Shown one piece after another: positions 31,335-41,234 of a stretch of DNA of 64,000 bases. The position numbers and the translations under genes were made by a program. The notes beneath the pieces are model-generated. The model was not told where the DNA came from and ran no database searches. It saw only the letters and a program-made list of their open reading frames with translations. Within the stretch, counting starts at the first letter, position 1; the number at the start of each line of letters is the position of its first letter. Source of the stretch: Hoeflea_A sp965204935 (lineage in GTDB: Bacteria; Pseudomonadota; Alphaproteobacteria; Rhizobiales; Rhizobiaceae); assembly GCF_965204935.1 (NCBI RefSeq), contig NZ_CBDBFO010000002.1, one strand, 5' to 3'.

Positions 31335-33797
31335 TCAGTAGAGTCCGCCGGCGCCCGAAATGATCGCGCGGTTTGCCTGCGGTGACACGTTCAGGATCTC
31401 TTCGCCCGTCGCATATTCTTCCAGGCCGATGACCGAAAAGAAGTCGGCGGGGCCGGTGCCGGGTTTGAAAGATTCGTAGATGACATCCGGTTCTCCCGCC
31501 TGGGCTTCCATGCCGGTCTTGCGGTTGATCGGAATGAGCTGCAGGCCGGGCGGCACCCGGAAATCGACCGGCCTGCTGTCTTCGAGCGCGGCGGTCATGA
31601 ATTCGTTGAAGATCGGCGCGGCGAGTTCACCGCCGGTCGAGCCGCGCCCCATCGGCGTCGGCGTGTCAAAACCGATGAAGACACCGGCAACAAGGTCTGG
31701 CGTGTAGCCGACGAACCAGGCGTCCTTTTCCTCATTGGTGGTACCGGTCTTACCGGCCACCGGACGTTCGAGCTTGACTTTCCCGGCGGCGGTGCCGCGG
31801 GTGACCACACCCTCGAGCATGGACGTGACCTGGTAGGCCGTCATTGGGTCGAGCACCTGTTCGCGGTTGTCCACGACCTCCGGCTCCTGCTGGTTTTCCC
31901 AGTCGGCCACCGTACAGGCATCGCAGGTGCGCTCTTCATGTTTGAAGATCGTTTTTCCGTAGCGGTCCTGTATGCGGTCGATCAGCGAGGGCTTGATCTG
32001 CTTGCCGCCATTGGCGAGCACGGCATAGGCCGAGATCATCCGCAGCACCGTGGTCTCACCGGATCCGAGCGACATGGCCAGAACCGGCAGCATGTCATCA
32101 TATATGCCGAAGCGCTCGGCATACTCGGCGACAAGGTTCATACCCATGTCCTTGGCAAGACGGACCGTCATCAGGTTGCGCGAACGCTCGATCCCGAGAC
32201 GCAGAGTCGACGGGCCGGCGGAACCGCCACCGTAATTCTTCGGCTGCCACAACTCGCCGCCGGACACCAGCTGGATCGGTGCATCGAGCACGACCGAAGC
32301 CGGGCTGTAGCCATTGTCAAGCGCCGCGGCATAGACAAACGGCTTGAACGAGGAGCCCGGCTGCCGCATGGCCTGGGTTGCCCTGTTGAACTGCGACTGT
32401 GCATAGGAGAAGCCGCCGACCAGCGCGAGAACGCGTCCCGTATGCGGATCGATTGCCGCAATCGCGCCTTGCACCTGCGGCAATTGCCTCAGAATGTGTT
32501 TCTTTCCGTCTTCGCCGTCGGAAATCTCCTGGACATAGACAACGTCACCCGGCTTGAGAAATTCGGCGACCGTATTGACCTTGCTGGCCTTGCCGTCCGT
32601 TCTGATCCGGAATGCCCATTCCATGTCAGCGCCCGTCAGGGCGACGGTCCGGCGTACTTCGGATACTTTACCGGACGCGGAACTCCTGGGGCGCAATCCG
32701 ACTGTCGCGTTGGCGTCATCGGCATCCAGCACGACAGCAAGGCTCCATTCCGGCAGATCCCTAAGCGGATCGACTGCAGCAAGGGCAATTCCCCAATCGC
32801 CACTGACAGAAATGTTGGTCACCGGACCGCGGTAACCCTGCTTGCGGTCATAACGCATCAGACCGCGCTGCAACGCGCGGCGGGCCTTGACCTGCAGTTC
32901 CGGATCAAGGGTCGTGCGAACGGAAAGGCCGCCTTCATACAGTGCGTCTTCGCCGTATCTGGCGATGATCTGCCTGCGGACTTCCTCGGCAAAATAGTCT
33001 GAAGCGAAAAGGTTCGCACCACCGATCCGCGGATTGACATTCAGCGGTTGCGCCTTGGCGTCCTCGGCATCGCTCGGCTTCACGTAGCCGTTCTCGACCA
33101 TTCGATCGATCACCCAGTTGCGGCGCGTGATCGCCTGATCGGTCTTGCGGTAGGGATGATAGTTGGACGGCCCCTTGGGCAAGGCGGCCAGATAGGCGGC
33201 TTCAGGCAATGTCAGCTCGTTGACCGACTTGCTGAAATAGGTCAGCGCGGCACTGGCAATGCCGTAGGAATTGAGACCGTAGAAGATCTCATTGAGATAA
33301 AGCTCGAAAATGCGATCCTTGGAGTAGGCCTGCTCGATACGAAACGCCAGTACGGCTTCCCGTATCTTGCGGTCGACGGTCCTTTCGGAGCTGAGCAGGA
33401 AGTTCTTTGCGACCTGCTGTGTAATCGTCGATGCCCCGACGAGGCGCTTGCCGGAGGAGAAGTTTTCGACATTGGTGATGACGGCGCGCACAAGGCCCGT
33501 GTAGTCCAGCCCGTTGTGATGGTAGAAATTCTTGTCCTCGGCGGAAAGGAACGCAGCCTTCACGCGGTCCGGAACGGCCTGGATCGGAATATACAGCCGC
33601 CGTTCCCTCGCGTGTTCCGCCATCAGGGCGCCATCGGCTGCGTGAATCCTGGTGGTTACCGGCGGCTCGTAGGTGCTTAAAACCTCATAATCCGGGAGGT
33701 CCCGGGTCACGTCTCCGACGTACCAGGCGACGCCTAGCGCGACCACGAAGAACAGGACTGCCCCCATTCCAAACAAGTATCCGATCAGCCTGAACAT
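31335..33797 (-). CDS. mrcA: penicillin-binding protein 1A (bifunctional peptidoglycan synthase)
   Basis: 820 residues. An N-terminal membrane anchor (about 4-27, MGAVLFFVVALGVAWYV) precedes the GT51 glycosyltransferase domain (LSAEDKNFYHHNGLDYTGLV near residue 85, GASTITQQVAKNFLLS). An OB-like linker follows, then the transpeptidase domain with SSFK (QPGSSFKPFVYAAALDNGYS, about 475) and KTGTTNEEKDAWFVGYTPDL (about 682). It polymerises and cross-links peptidoglycan in the periplasm. The amiC-mrcA-prfB order is conserved in rhizobia. Confidence 0.95.
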   Translation of the reverse strand: MFRLIGYLFGMGAVLFFVVALGVAWYVGDVTRDLPDYEVLSTYEPPVTTRIHAADGALMAEHARERRLYIPIQAVPDRVKAAFLSAEDKNFYHHNGLDYTGLVRAVITNVENFSSGKRLVGASTITQQVAKNFLLSSERTVDRKIREAVLAFRIEQAYSKDRIFELYLNEIFYGLNSYGIASAALTYFSKSVNELTLPEAAYLAALPKGPSNYHPYRKTDQAITRRNWVIDRMVENGYVKPSDAEDAKAQPLNVNPRIGGANLFASDYFAEEVRRQIIARYGEDALYEGGLSVRTTLDPELQVKARRALQRGLMRYDRKQGYRGPVTNISVSGDWGIALAAVDPLRDLPEWSLAVVLDADDANATVGLRPRSSASGKVSEVRRTVALTGADMEWAFRIRTDGKASKVNTVAEFLKPGDVVYVQEISDGEDGKKHILRQLPQVQGAIAAIDPHTGRVLALVGGFSYAQSQFNRATQAMRQPGSSFKPFVYAAALDNGYSPASVVLDAPIQLVSGGELWQPKNYGGGSAGPSTLRLGIERSRNLMTVRLAKDMGMNLVAEYAERFGIYDDMLPVLAMSLGSGETTVLRMISAYAVLANGGKQIKPSLIDRIQDRYGKTIFKHEERTCDACTVADWENQQEPEVVDNREQVLDPMTAYQVTSMLEGVVTRGTAAGKVKLERPVAGKTGTTNEEKDAWFVGYTPDLVAGVFIGFDTPTPMGRGSTGGELAAPIFNEFMTAALEDSRPVDFRVPPGLQLIPINRKTGMEAQAGEPDVIYESFKPGTGPADFFSVIGLEEYATGEEILNVSPQANRAIISGAGGLY

Positions 33798-33985
33798 CGA
33801 TTCCTACCGGTGCTGCCATTGCCGTAGAGCGAGTCGGGTCACCCTGTACTATACACCGACTAGTGTGTCGAATGTGCAGAAAATAGGGCCTGAACCGTTT
33901 TTAATAAGATAATCTAGGATGTTACTTATTCAATGTGGCATCTATCACACAATCGGTAAAACGGCCTTTGCCTGCCACAGGCACT

Positions 33986-35227
33986 TCAATTGCTCACGCT
34001 ACCGATCTTTTCCCGATAGGTTTTTATGGCTGCCACGAGCAGTTCGGCAGTCCTTTCGCGCCACTTCGGATCAGTCAGCAGCTTTTCATCATCAACATTG
34101 GACAGGTACCCCATTTCGACCAGGATCGACGGCACTTCTGGCGCCCTGAGGACACGGAAACCGGCAGAACGGTGAGGGTTTGTGATCAGTCTGATGTGTC
34201 CGTCAAAAGCGCTGATCACTTCGCGGGCAAGGTCGATGGAGAACACCTCCGTCTCGCGGCGTGTCAGGTCGATCAGGATGTCGGCGACAGTGTCCTGTTC
34301 GTCCTCAAGCGAGAGACCGGCAACCAGGTCGGAACGGTTCTCGCGAGCCGCCATTTCCCGGGACATCTCGTCCGAAGCCTTGTCAGACAACGTATAGACC
34401 GTTGCGCCACGCACCCGCCGTAACCGAAAGGAATCCGCGTGGATCGAAATGAGCAGATCCGCGCCGTTCTGGCGCGCAATGTTGACGCGTTCCGGCAGCG
34501 ATATGAAGCGGTCATCGTCCCGCGTAAGGACGACGCGTACGCCGGCGACCTCCTCGAGGGCGGATTTAAGCGTCTTTCCGAATGCCAGCGTGAGGTCCTT
34601 CTCCAGCGTGCCGTTGCGGCCGCGTGCACCCGGATCGATGCCGCCGTGTCCCGGATCGAGGACGACGGTAAACATGTCGTCATTGCCGTCCTGTGGCCGC
34701 GCGACGTCAGTGTCAGGCGCGGTGCCTTGTGTGTCCCACTGTTGCTCCTCGACCAGTTTCGAAAACTCGGTATCCGTCGTCGCAGCGATGTCCAGGACAA
34801 GACGGAAAGACCCCTCAGATTCGTTCTCGCTGATTTCAGCCATTTCGGCTTTCACCGGTCCGGCGGCGGTCAGCACGACCCGTGAGCGTCCGGGCGCCAT
34901 GGCGCCGTAGCGGATATCCGAAATCAGGCCGCGCGGCCGTGCGAGATCGTCCGAAAAGACAAAAATTGTGTCCGGCAGATCAACAACAAGCCGATACGGC
35001 GAAGCCAGGAGGTGATATGAAAATTCCGGCTGCTGTTCGAATTCTATAACAACACGGGTTCGGATTTCATCGCCCGCTATGCGAAAATCAAATGCAACCA
35101 TTTGATTTTGTTCGCTTTCCGTGATGGTGAGCGCCCTGACACCTACCGACACACACAACAAGAGAACGAACGCCAGCAGGAACCGCAAAGGAAAAAATAT
35201 GCGACCGGATCCGGCAGTTGTTTGCAT
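33986..35227 (-). CDS. amiC: N-acetylmuramoyl-L-alanine amidase (AmiC-like)
   Basis: 413 residues. The signal peptide/anchor (FPLRFLLAFVLLLCVSVGVRA) is followed by an AMIN domain (about 40-150, MVAFDFRIAGDEIRTRVVIE to YRLVVDLPD). The zinc Amidase_3 domain shows VVLDPGHGGIDPGARG (about 190), LTRDDDRFISLPERVNIAR, ISIHADSF and ILVEMGYLSNVDDEKLL with the catalytic E. It cleaves peptide stems from glycan strands at division. The start lies 222 bp from an IS5-family copy that separates it from rne. Confidence 0.92.
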   Translation of the reverse strand: MQTTAGSGRIFFPLRFLLAFVLLLCVSVGVRALTITESEQNQMVAFDFRIAGDEIRTRVVIEFEQQPEFSYHLLASPYRLVVDLPDTIFVFSDDLARPRGLISDIRYGAMAPGRSRVVLTAAGPVKAEMAEISENESEGSFRLVLDIAATTDTEFSKLVEEQQWDTQGTAPDTDVARPQDGNDDMFTVVLDPGHGGIDPGARGRNGTLEKDLTLAFGKTLKSALEEVAGVRVVLTRDDDRFISLPERVNIARQNGADLLISIHADSFRLRRVRGATVYTLSDKASDEMSREMAARENRSDLVAGLSLEDEQDTVADILIDLTRRETEVFSIDLAREVISAFDGHIRLITNPHRSAGFRVLRAPEVPSILVEMGYLSNVDDEKLLTDPKWRERTAELLVAAIKTYREKIGSVSN

Positions 35228-35449
35228 CGTCTATGGAGCCCTGGTTTTACTGGCCGTGAGTTTGTCTGGCTATGGCGTCACGACCCCGCAGCCGCGCGAA
35301 GCAGGCCGGTCCTTATTGAACGAATCGTGACGGTTCTGCAACCAAATCCGTGGGAAAACCGGACTTGCTTTGCGGGTGTTGCACCAACGCACGCCGGCCA
35401 ATCGTTTCCTGATGAGCAGGCCCTTGATATAGCTGCGGCGCGAGCCTTA

Positions 35450-36381
35450 GAGCCGGATTCAAAAGTTATTCAAACGTAACAATACCTTGCGAGACGCCGC
35501 GTCATGAACCGGATGCTTGCTATGAACGCCCACGCGGTTGAGTTCTGGATGGTCCTCTCCCAGTCCCGGGCCAGTCTGCGGCAGCGCCCGAGCCAGGCGA
35601 AAGTTCGTTCCACCACCCATCGACGCGGCAGAACCTTGAAACCGACTGCGCTGTCGCAGCGCTTGACGGTCTCGACCGTCCAGTCGCCATGCCCCGCGAG
35701 CGCTGCTCGCAACTTCGGTCCCGCATAGGCGCCATCGGCGAAGATGTGGCGCAGCCAGGGGAAGCGGTCGCCGACAGCCCTGATCAGGTCGCAGGCCCCG
35801 TCCCTGTCCTGAATGTTGGCGGCGTGAACGATGATGAACAGCATCAGGCCGATCGTATCGGTGACGATGTGTCGCTTGCGGCCCTTGACCTTCTTGCCGG
35901 CGTCATAGCCGCGAACGCCCCCGCTTTCGGTGGTTTTCACGCTCTGGCTGTCGATCACGCCGGCCGTCGGTGAAGCCGCGCGGCCTTCCAGTTCGCGGGT
36001 ATTGAGGACCAGGAGGTGATTGATGGCTGCAAAAAGACCCATGCGGCTCCAGGTGTAGAAATAGCCACGTACCGTCGATACCGGTGGGAACTGCTTCGGC
36101 AGCATGCGCCACTGGCAGCCGCTGGTTGCGATATAAAGGATCGCGTTCATCACCTCGCGCATATCGGTCGTACGCGGTCGTCCACCCCGTTTTGCCGGCG
36201 GAATGAACGGGGCAAGTATCGTCCATTCCTCATCGGTCAAATCGCTTGGAAATCTCAAATGGTCTCTGTTATGTTCGGCGCGGGCGATATCATTCCATGG
36301 CATCGTGATTCTCCATCTTCTTTGAAAAGACTGTTGAATCACAAACCATTGATATCGCTCAACTACTTTTAAATCCGGCTC
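35450..36381 (-). mobile_element. IS5-family insertion sequence, copy 2 (932 bp)
   Basis: The same 932-bp element as at 18094-19025, inverted. The ends again read GAGCCGGATT...AAAAGT inward, and TTA flanks both sides (35447-35449, 36382-36384). It is inserted between the divergent genes amiC and rne. Confidence 0.92.
35470..36303 (-). CDS. IS5 family transposase (copy 2)
   Basis: 277 residues, identical in amino-acid sequence to copy 1 at 18172-19005 and intact, with the same VIDSQSVKTT, FADGAYAGPK and RWVVERTFAW catalytic regions. Identity between the copies implies recent transposition or gene conversion. Confidence 0.93.
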   Translation of the reverse strand: MPWNDIARAEHNRDHLRFPSDLTDEEWTILAPFIPPAKRGGRPRTTDMREVMNAILYIATSGCQWRMLPKQFPPVSTVRGYFYTWSRMGLFAAINHLLVLNTRELEGRAASPTAGVIDSQSVKTTESGGVRGYDAGKKVKGRKRHIVTDTIGLMLFIIVHAANIQDRDGACDLIRAVGDRFPWLRHIFADGAYAGPKLRAALAGHGDWTVETVKRCDSAVGFKVLPRRWVVERTFAWLGRCRRLARDWERTIQNSTAWAFIASIRFMTRRLARYCYV

Positions 36382-36972
36382 TTAGACGGCCGCGAGATGT
36401 CAACCGCTGTTTAATGACCGTCTAAACACCATGGTCACAACAGAAAATCTGCATGTCCTGCATACAACGGGTATTATCAATCTCGCTCGACCCGAGAGCT
36501 TTCCCCTTGCCAGAATGAATTCAAGAACATAAAAGCGGGATGAGGGTTGACGTGCTGACGAGATAGAATCGGCAAATCCGGCAGCCACCTGATTTCAGGA
36601 TTTCGGGGCGCCAACAAAGCCAATTCGTCTGACGTCATAGCAGTTCAACACCTTAGACTGAATCGATGGAGCCCGTGATGGATCGGGCATCGAATTGCGG
36701 CAAAGGCCGTATGCTTCTCCCAAGGAAGCGAAACTCATCGGTCTGAAAAAGACCTCATGTTCATAGATTCCTGTCTGGAATTTGGATGGAAATGCAACCG
36801 ACTACAGTCTCGACCAGGAATATCCGGATCAGCGGTGCTCCGGACCCTGTAGGCGCGATGCTTCAAATCCGGCCAGGACACACAAATTTCGGCGCAGTGG
36901 CAGCAATTAACGCCCGGACCAAACCACCGGGCAATTGCATATTGCCGGCTGTTGCCGAGGAGCATCATCTAC
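36382..36972. other. 591-bp gene-free stretch before rne
   Basis: No protein gene is supported. The stretch is AT-richer than its surroundings and should hold the rne promoter and a long 5' untranslated region. rne leaders mediate autoregulation in other bacteria, but no specific structure was recognised here. Confidence 0.6.
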
Positions 36973-39462
36973 ATGGCAGACAAAATGCTGATCGACGCGT
37001 CCCACGAGGAAGAAACGCGCGTCGTCGTTGTTCGTGGAAACCGGATTGAGGAATTCGACTTTGAATCGCAGCACAAAAAGCAGCTGCGAGGAAATATCTA
37101 TCTCGCCAAGGTAACGAGGGTCGAACCCTCCCTGCAAGCAGCGTTTGTTGAGTATGGCGGAAACCGGCACGGTTTCCTGGCCTTCTCTGAAATTCATCCC
37201 GACTACTATCAGATTCCGGTTGCCGACCGGCAAGCACTGCTCGAGGCAGAGGCCGCCGAAGCTCGCGAAGACGATGATGATGACGTCGAGAAACCCGCAA
37301 AGAAAAAGACGCGCTCGCGCCGCAGCCGTGGAAAATCGCGCAAAGACAAGAAATCCGGATCGGCGAAGGACGCGGCGGCCGCCGATGCGGAAACTGTCGA
37401 TAGTGACGGTGAAGCAGCCGCGCAGGAAGCAGACTCCAGCAAGCCGCAGACAGAAAGCGATCACGACCCGGACGCTCAGGTAGTCGAAACAGGCGATGCG
37501 CAGGTCGAGCAAGCTGCCGGCAACCACACGGACGACGGTGTGGACCAGGTTAGCTCCGCAGACGCGCAAGCACCTTCCGAACCTGCCGATACCGAAGACG
37601 GCACCGATCCCGCCGAGGATAAAAAGACGCCGCCGGATACGATTGCCGCCGCGGTCGATGCCGATGAAATTTCGGAAACCGTCGAAGCGAAACGGCCGGA
37701 TGAAGAGAGCGAGGACGAGTCCGAGCAGCCGGATACGGACGAGGAACCGGAGACGGAAAGCCGCAAGGACAAGGATTCGGACGACGGCGATGAGGATGAC
37801 GACGATGGCGATTCGTCCGTCGAGTCCGTCGGTGCCGAAGACGCGTTGGAGGAGGTTCCGGACCGGGCCCGCAAACAGCGCAAGCAATATCGTATCCAGG
37901 AGGTCATCAAGCGCCGGCAGATCCTTCTCGTGCAGGTGGTCAAGGAGGAACGCGGCAACAAGGGCGCCGCACTGACAACCTATCTTTCGCTGGCCGGCCG
38001 TTATTCGGTGCTGATGCCGAACACCGCGCGCGGTGGTGGCATTTCACGCAAGATCACGAATGTACAGGACCGCAAGCGCCTGAAGGAAATCGCGCGCGGC
38101 CTCGAGGTTCCGCAAGGGATGGGCGTTATCCTGCGAACAGCAGGCGCCAACAGAACGAAAAGCGAAATCAAGCGCGATTTCGAATACCTGATGCGGCTGT
38201 GGGAAAATGTCCGCAGCCTGACGCTGACATCCACCGCGCCGTGCCTCGTTTACGAGGAAGGCAGCCTGATCAAACGGTCGATCCGCGATCTTTACAACAA
38301 GGATATTGGCGAGATCATTGTATCCGGCGAAGCCGGTTACCGTGAGGCCAAGGATTTCATGAAGATGCTGATGCCGAGCCATGCCAAGGCCGTTCAGCCC
38401 TATCGTGACGTTCAGCCGATCTTCGCGCGATCCGGCATCGAAGCGCAGCTCGACAAGATGCTGCAGCCTCAGGTTACGCTCAAATCAGGCGGCTACATCA
38501 TCATCAACCAGACCGAAGCGCTGGTCGCGATCGACGTCAACTCCGGGCGGTCGACCAAAGAACACTCGATCGAGGATACCGCATTGCGCACCAACCTCGA
38601 GGCCGCCGAGGAAGTCGCCCGCCAGCTTCGTTTGCGTGACCTTGCGGGACTCATCGTCATCGATTTCATCGATATGGAGGAAAAGCGCAACAACCGGTCT
38701 GTCGAGAAGAAGCTCAAGGAGTGCCTCAAGAGCGACCGAGCCCGCATCCAGGTCGGGCGTATCTCGCATTTCGGGCTTCTGGAAATGTCCCGTCAGCGCA
38801 TCCGGGCCAGCGTCCTGGAGAGCACGATGCAGGTCTGCGAGACCTGCGGCGGAACCGGATATGTCCGCTCGATCTCGTCGGTCGCCCTTCATGTCTTGCG
38901 TTCCGCAGAGGAACACCTTCTGAAGCATACGACCCACAACATCACCGTCCGCACGCTGCCGGAAATCGCGCTTTATGTGCTCAACCAGAAGCGTGACACG
39001 ATTATCGAACTGGAGAACCGGTTCGGCCTGACCATCTCCGTGGAAGCCGATCCGAATGTGGGACTTCAGCACATCGCCATCGATCAAGGCGATCCGGTCG
39101 ATTCGCCGGTGGTCATCGAGAATGCCGTTCAGGTCGATACGGAATACGCCGATGCCGATGCGGACGAAGAACTGTCCGCACAAGCCGGCGAGGACGAAGG
39201 CAATGGCCGCAAACGCAAGCGCCGCAGGCGGCGGCGTGGCGGTCGCGGGGGCGAAGAGCGCGGCGAGACCCAGGCGGCAGAAAACGGAAATGGCGATAGT
39301 GACGCCGAAGCCGCCGCAGATGCGCGGTCCGATGAGGACGGCGAGAATCGGAAGAAACGCAGACGCCGCGGCAAACGGGGCGGCAAGCGCAACCGGGAGC
39401 AGGAATCCGGCGAGTCCGTCGAGGCAAGCGCCGAACCGCAAACCTCGGACGCTACTGACTAG
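36973..39462 (+). CDS. rne: ribonuclease E, truncated by an in-frame TAG
   Basis: 829 residues from the ATG at 36973 (MADKMLIDASHEEETRVVVV). The S1 domain (LRGNIYLAKVTRVEPSLQAA) is split by a long acidic and E/D-rich insertion (about residues 95-295), a known alphaproteobacterial feature. The domain resumes at GNKGAALTTYLSLAGRYSVL. The catalytic DNase I-like core has VAIDVNSG and LIVIDFIDM (magnesium aspartates), and the zinc-link is CETCGGTGYVRS. The enzyme makes 5'-end-dependent single-strand RNA cuts and scaffolds the degradosome. The frame stops at TAG 39460-39462, although homologous coding sequence continues in frame. Confidence 0.93.
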   Translation: MADKMLIDASHEEETRVVVVRGNRIEEFDFESQHKKQLRGNIYLAKVTRVEPSLQAAFVEYGGNRHGFLAFSEIHPDYYQIPVADRQALLEAEAAEAREDDDDDVEKPAKKKTRSRRSRGKSRKDKKSGSAKDAAAADAETVDSDGEAAAQEADSSKPQTESDHDPDAQVVETGDAQVEQAAGNHTDDGVDQVSSADAQAPSEPADTEDGTDPAEDKKTPPDTIAAAVDADEISETVEAKRPDEESEDESEQPDTDEEPETESRKDKDSDDGDEDDDDGDSSVESVGAEDALEEVPDRARKQRKQYRIQEVIKRRQILLVQVVKEERGNKGAALTTYLSLAGRYSVLMPNTARGGGISRKITNVQDRKRLKEIARGLEVPQGMGVILRTAGANRTKSEIKRDFEYLMRLWENVRSLTLTSTAPCLVYEEGSLIKRSIRDLYNKDIGEIIVSGEAGYREAKDFMKMLMPSHAKAVQPYRDVQPIFARSGIEAQLDKMLQPQVTLKSGGYIIINQTEALVAIDVNSGRSTKEHSIEDTALRTNLEAAEEVARQLRLRDLAGLIVIDFIDMEEKRNNRSVEKKLKECLKSDRARIQVGRISHFGLLEMSRQRIRASVLESTMQVCETCGGTGYVRSISSVALHVLRSAEEHLLKHTTHNITVRTLPEIALYVLNQKRDTIIELENRFGLTISVEADPNVGLQHIAIDQGDPVDSPVVIENAVQVDTEYADADADEELSAQAGEDEGNGRKRKRRRRRRGGRGGEERGETQAAENGNGDSDAEAAADARSDEDGENRKKRRRRGKRGGKRNREQESGESVEASAEPQTSDATD

Positions 39463-39876
39463 CCGGCTGAGGCCGGTGACGCGGTCGCCGCTGAGATAGC
39501 TGTTGAAGAGGTGGCCATAGAGTCAGGCGAAGCCGATCAACAGCTTTCGGAAGACGAGGCGCCAAAGAAGCGGCGTGGACGCAAGAAGAAGCAGGACGAA
39601 GACGCGGTTGCGCTGGTGGAAACTGAGCCGGTTTCAGACGAGGTGGTCGCAGCCGCGGTGGATGTCGACGTCGCCGCAGCTGAGGCCATCGAGCAAACCG
39701 GGACAGATGCAGAAGCGGAAACCGCGGCCAGACCCGGCCGCCGTCGCGGCAAGGCCAGTGACACAGCTTCAAGCGAGCCGAAACTGACGTCATCCGTCAC
39801 CGAACAGGCCGAGGAAGACAGCACCGACAGCAAGCCCAAGAAGGCCGGCTGGTGGCAACGGCGCGGATTTCTCTGA
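39463..39876 (+). pseudogene. rne: detached C-terminal tail of RNase E
   Basis: Directly after the TAG the same frame stays open for 137 codons. It encodes the typical low-complexity, charged tail (KKRRGRKKKQ, PGRRRGKAS) and ends with KKAGWWQRRGFL. A GWW motif at the RNase E extreme C-terminus binds PNPase in Caulobacter crescentus. An ATG at 39511 could in principle start a separate peptide but has no good ribosome-binding site. The tail is made only by readthrough, if at all. Confidence 0.85.
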
Positions 39877-39888
39877 TCACCAAATTAC

Positions 39889-39920
39889 AGCAGCCGGCGC
39901 GGTTCCCGGCTGCTCTTTCC
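39889..39920. terminator. terminator between convergent rne and aminotransferase genes
   Basis: A perfect 9-bp stem AGCAGCCGG / CCGGCTGCT with an 8-base loop (39889-39897 and 39906-39914) is followed by CTTTCCTT. It lies just past the native rne stop and opposite the end of the aminotransferase gene. Confidence 0.6.
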
Positions 39921-39925
39921 TTACA

Positions 39926-41080
39926 TCACGCCAGCCATGCGGCCATCCGGTCGAGCGCTTCTTCCATCTCGGCGAATGCTCCGGCATAGGAAAAGCGGAT
40001 CGTCCGGTGCCCCTCGACAGGATCGAAATCCTGCCCCGGCGTTGCGGCGACATCGATTTGCGACAGCATGGTCTTGCAGAACTGCATTGTGTCGTTGGTG
40101 AACCTTCCGGCGTCCACATAGGCATAGAAGGCACCGTGCATCGGCGACGCAATTTCGAAACCGATTTCCGGCAGGCGTTTCATCAGCAAATCACGGTTTG
40201 AGACATAACCCTTTCGGACTTCTTCAAGTTCCTCGGTGGCATCGAACGCTGCGCAGGCGGCGATCTGGGACAATTCCGGCGCACTGATGTAGAGGCTTTG
40301 CGCTACCCGCTCCAACGGCCGGATTGCTGCCTCGGGCAGCACCATCCAGCCGATGCGCCATCCGGTCATGCAATAGTATTTCGAGAACGAATTGATAACG
40401 AGAACGCGATCAGAGATCGCCAATGCCGTCGTCTCTTCACCGGCATGCGTGAGGCCGTGATAAATCTCGTCAGAAAGAAACGTGATGTTGTTCGCGTCGC
40501 AATAGTGGATCAGCTCCGTCAGCGCCTTGGGCCCTGTCACGGTTCCCGTCGGGTTGGCCGGGCTGGCCAGCAAGACGCCGGCAATATCGCCGTGCCGGCT
40601 CGCCGCGTCCTCCAGAAGGTCGGGGCTCAGCGTGTAATCCGTCGCGGGACCAACGGGGATCTCCACGGCCTCGAGCCCGAGTGCGATGAGAATATTCCTG
40701 TAGGCAGGGTAGCCGGGCCTCGTGATCGCGACGCGGTCCCCGACATTGAACAGGGTCAGAAAGGCAAGATTGAATCCGGCGGACGAGCCGGTTGTCACGG
40801 CAACGCGGCGTGGATCAAGTCGAATGCCGTAGTGCATCTGATAATGCTGCGCAATCCTATCGCGAAGCTCGGCCCTGCCCAGCGCATCGGTATAGGCAAT
40901 ACGCTCCTTCAGCAGGGCTTCCCGGGCCGCATCGACGACGGCCCGCGGTGCGCCATGGGCCGGCTGGCCCACCGCCATAGAAATGACCGGATGCCCTGCC
41001 CGTTTCCTTTTCGTCGCTTCCGCCAGGACGTCCATGGCGTGAAAAGGTTCGATTTCGCTGCGTGTGGATATTCTGGTCAC
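39926..41080 (-). CDS. pyridoxal-phosphate-dependent aminotransferase (class I/II)
   Basis: 384 residues from a GTG at 41080, needed to keep the native N-terminus (TRISTRSEIEPFHAMDVLAE). Fold type I features are GSSAGFNLAFLTLF (cofactor phosphate region), ASPANPTGTVTGP (N/D of the PLP site), LSDEIYHGL (Asp/Tyr) and INSFSKYYCMTGWRIGW (Schiff-base lysine). The C-terminal arginine that binds the substrate carboxylate is in HRTIRFSYAG. The amino donor and acceptor are not determined. It is cytosolic and convergent with rne. Confidence 0.88.
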   Translation of the reverse strand: MTRISTRSEIEPFHAMDVLAEATKRKRAGHPVISMAVGQPAHGAPRAVVDAAREALLKERIAYTDALGRAELRDRIAQHYQMHYGIRLDPRRVAVTTGSSAGFNLAFLTLFNVGDRVAITRPGYPAYRNILIALGLEAVEIPVGPATDYTLSPDLLEDAASRHGDIAGVLLASPANPTGTVTGPKALTELIHYCDANNITFLSDEIYHGLTHAGEETTALAISDRVLVINSFSKYYCMTGWRIGWMVLPEAAIRPLERVAQSLYISAPELSQIAACAAFDATEELEEVRKGYVSNRDLLMKRLPEIGFEIASPMHGAFYAYVDAGRFTNDTMQFCKTMLSQIDVAATPGQDFDPVEGHRTIRFSYAGAFAEMEEALDRMAAWLA

Positions 41081-41234
41081 GAACCGGTTCCATACATTGA
41101 TTCAACGCCTCACAAATGCCTGATTGCCATGGCGATCACAACCATATTGGCGTAATCACATTCACGCGATGTCCGATATGTCGCACTGGAGTTTGCTTCT
41201 ATTTGACTGCTATGGTCGCCGGGAGATTCCCCAT

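Noticed and set aside
35121..35330. A small plus-strand gene overlapping the amiC start
   Set aside because: It lies mostly antisense to amiC. A hydrophobic stretch near its end is not enough to support a protein.
39511..39876. An independent gene after rne
   Set aside because: It is in the same frame as rne, directly after the TAG, and encodes the canonical RNase E C-terminus. It is better read as a detached tail.
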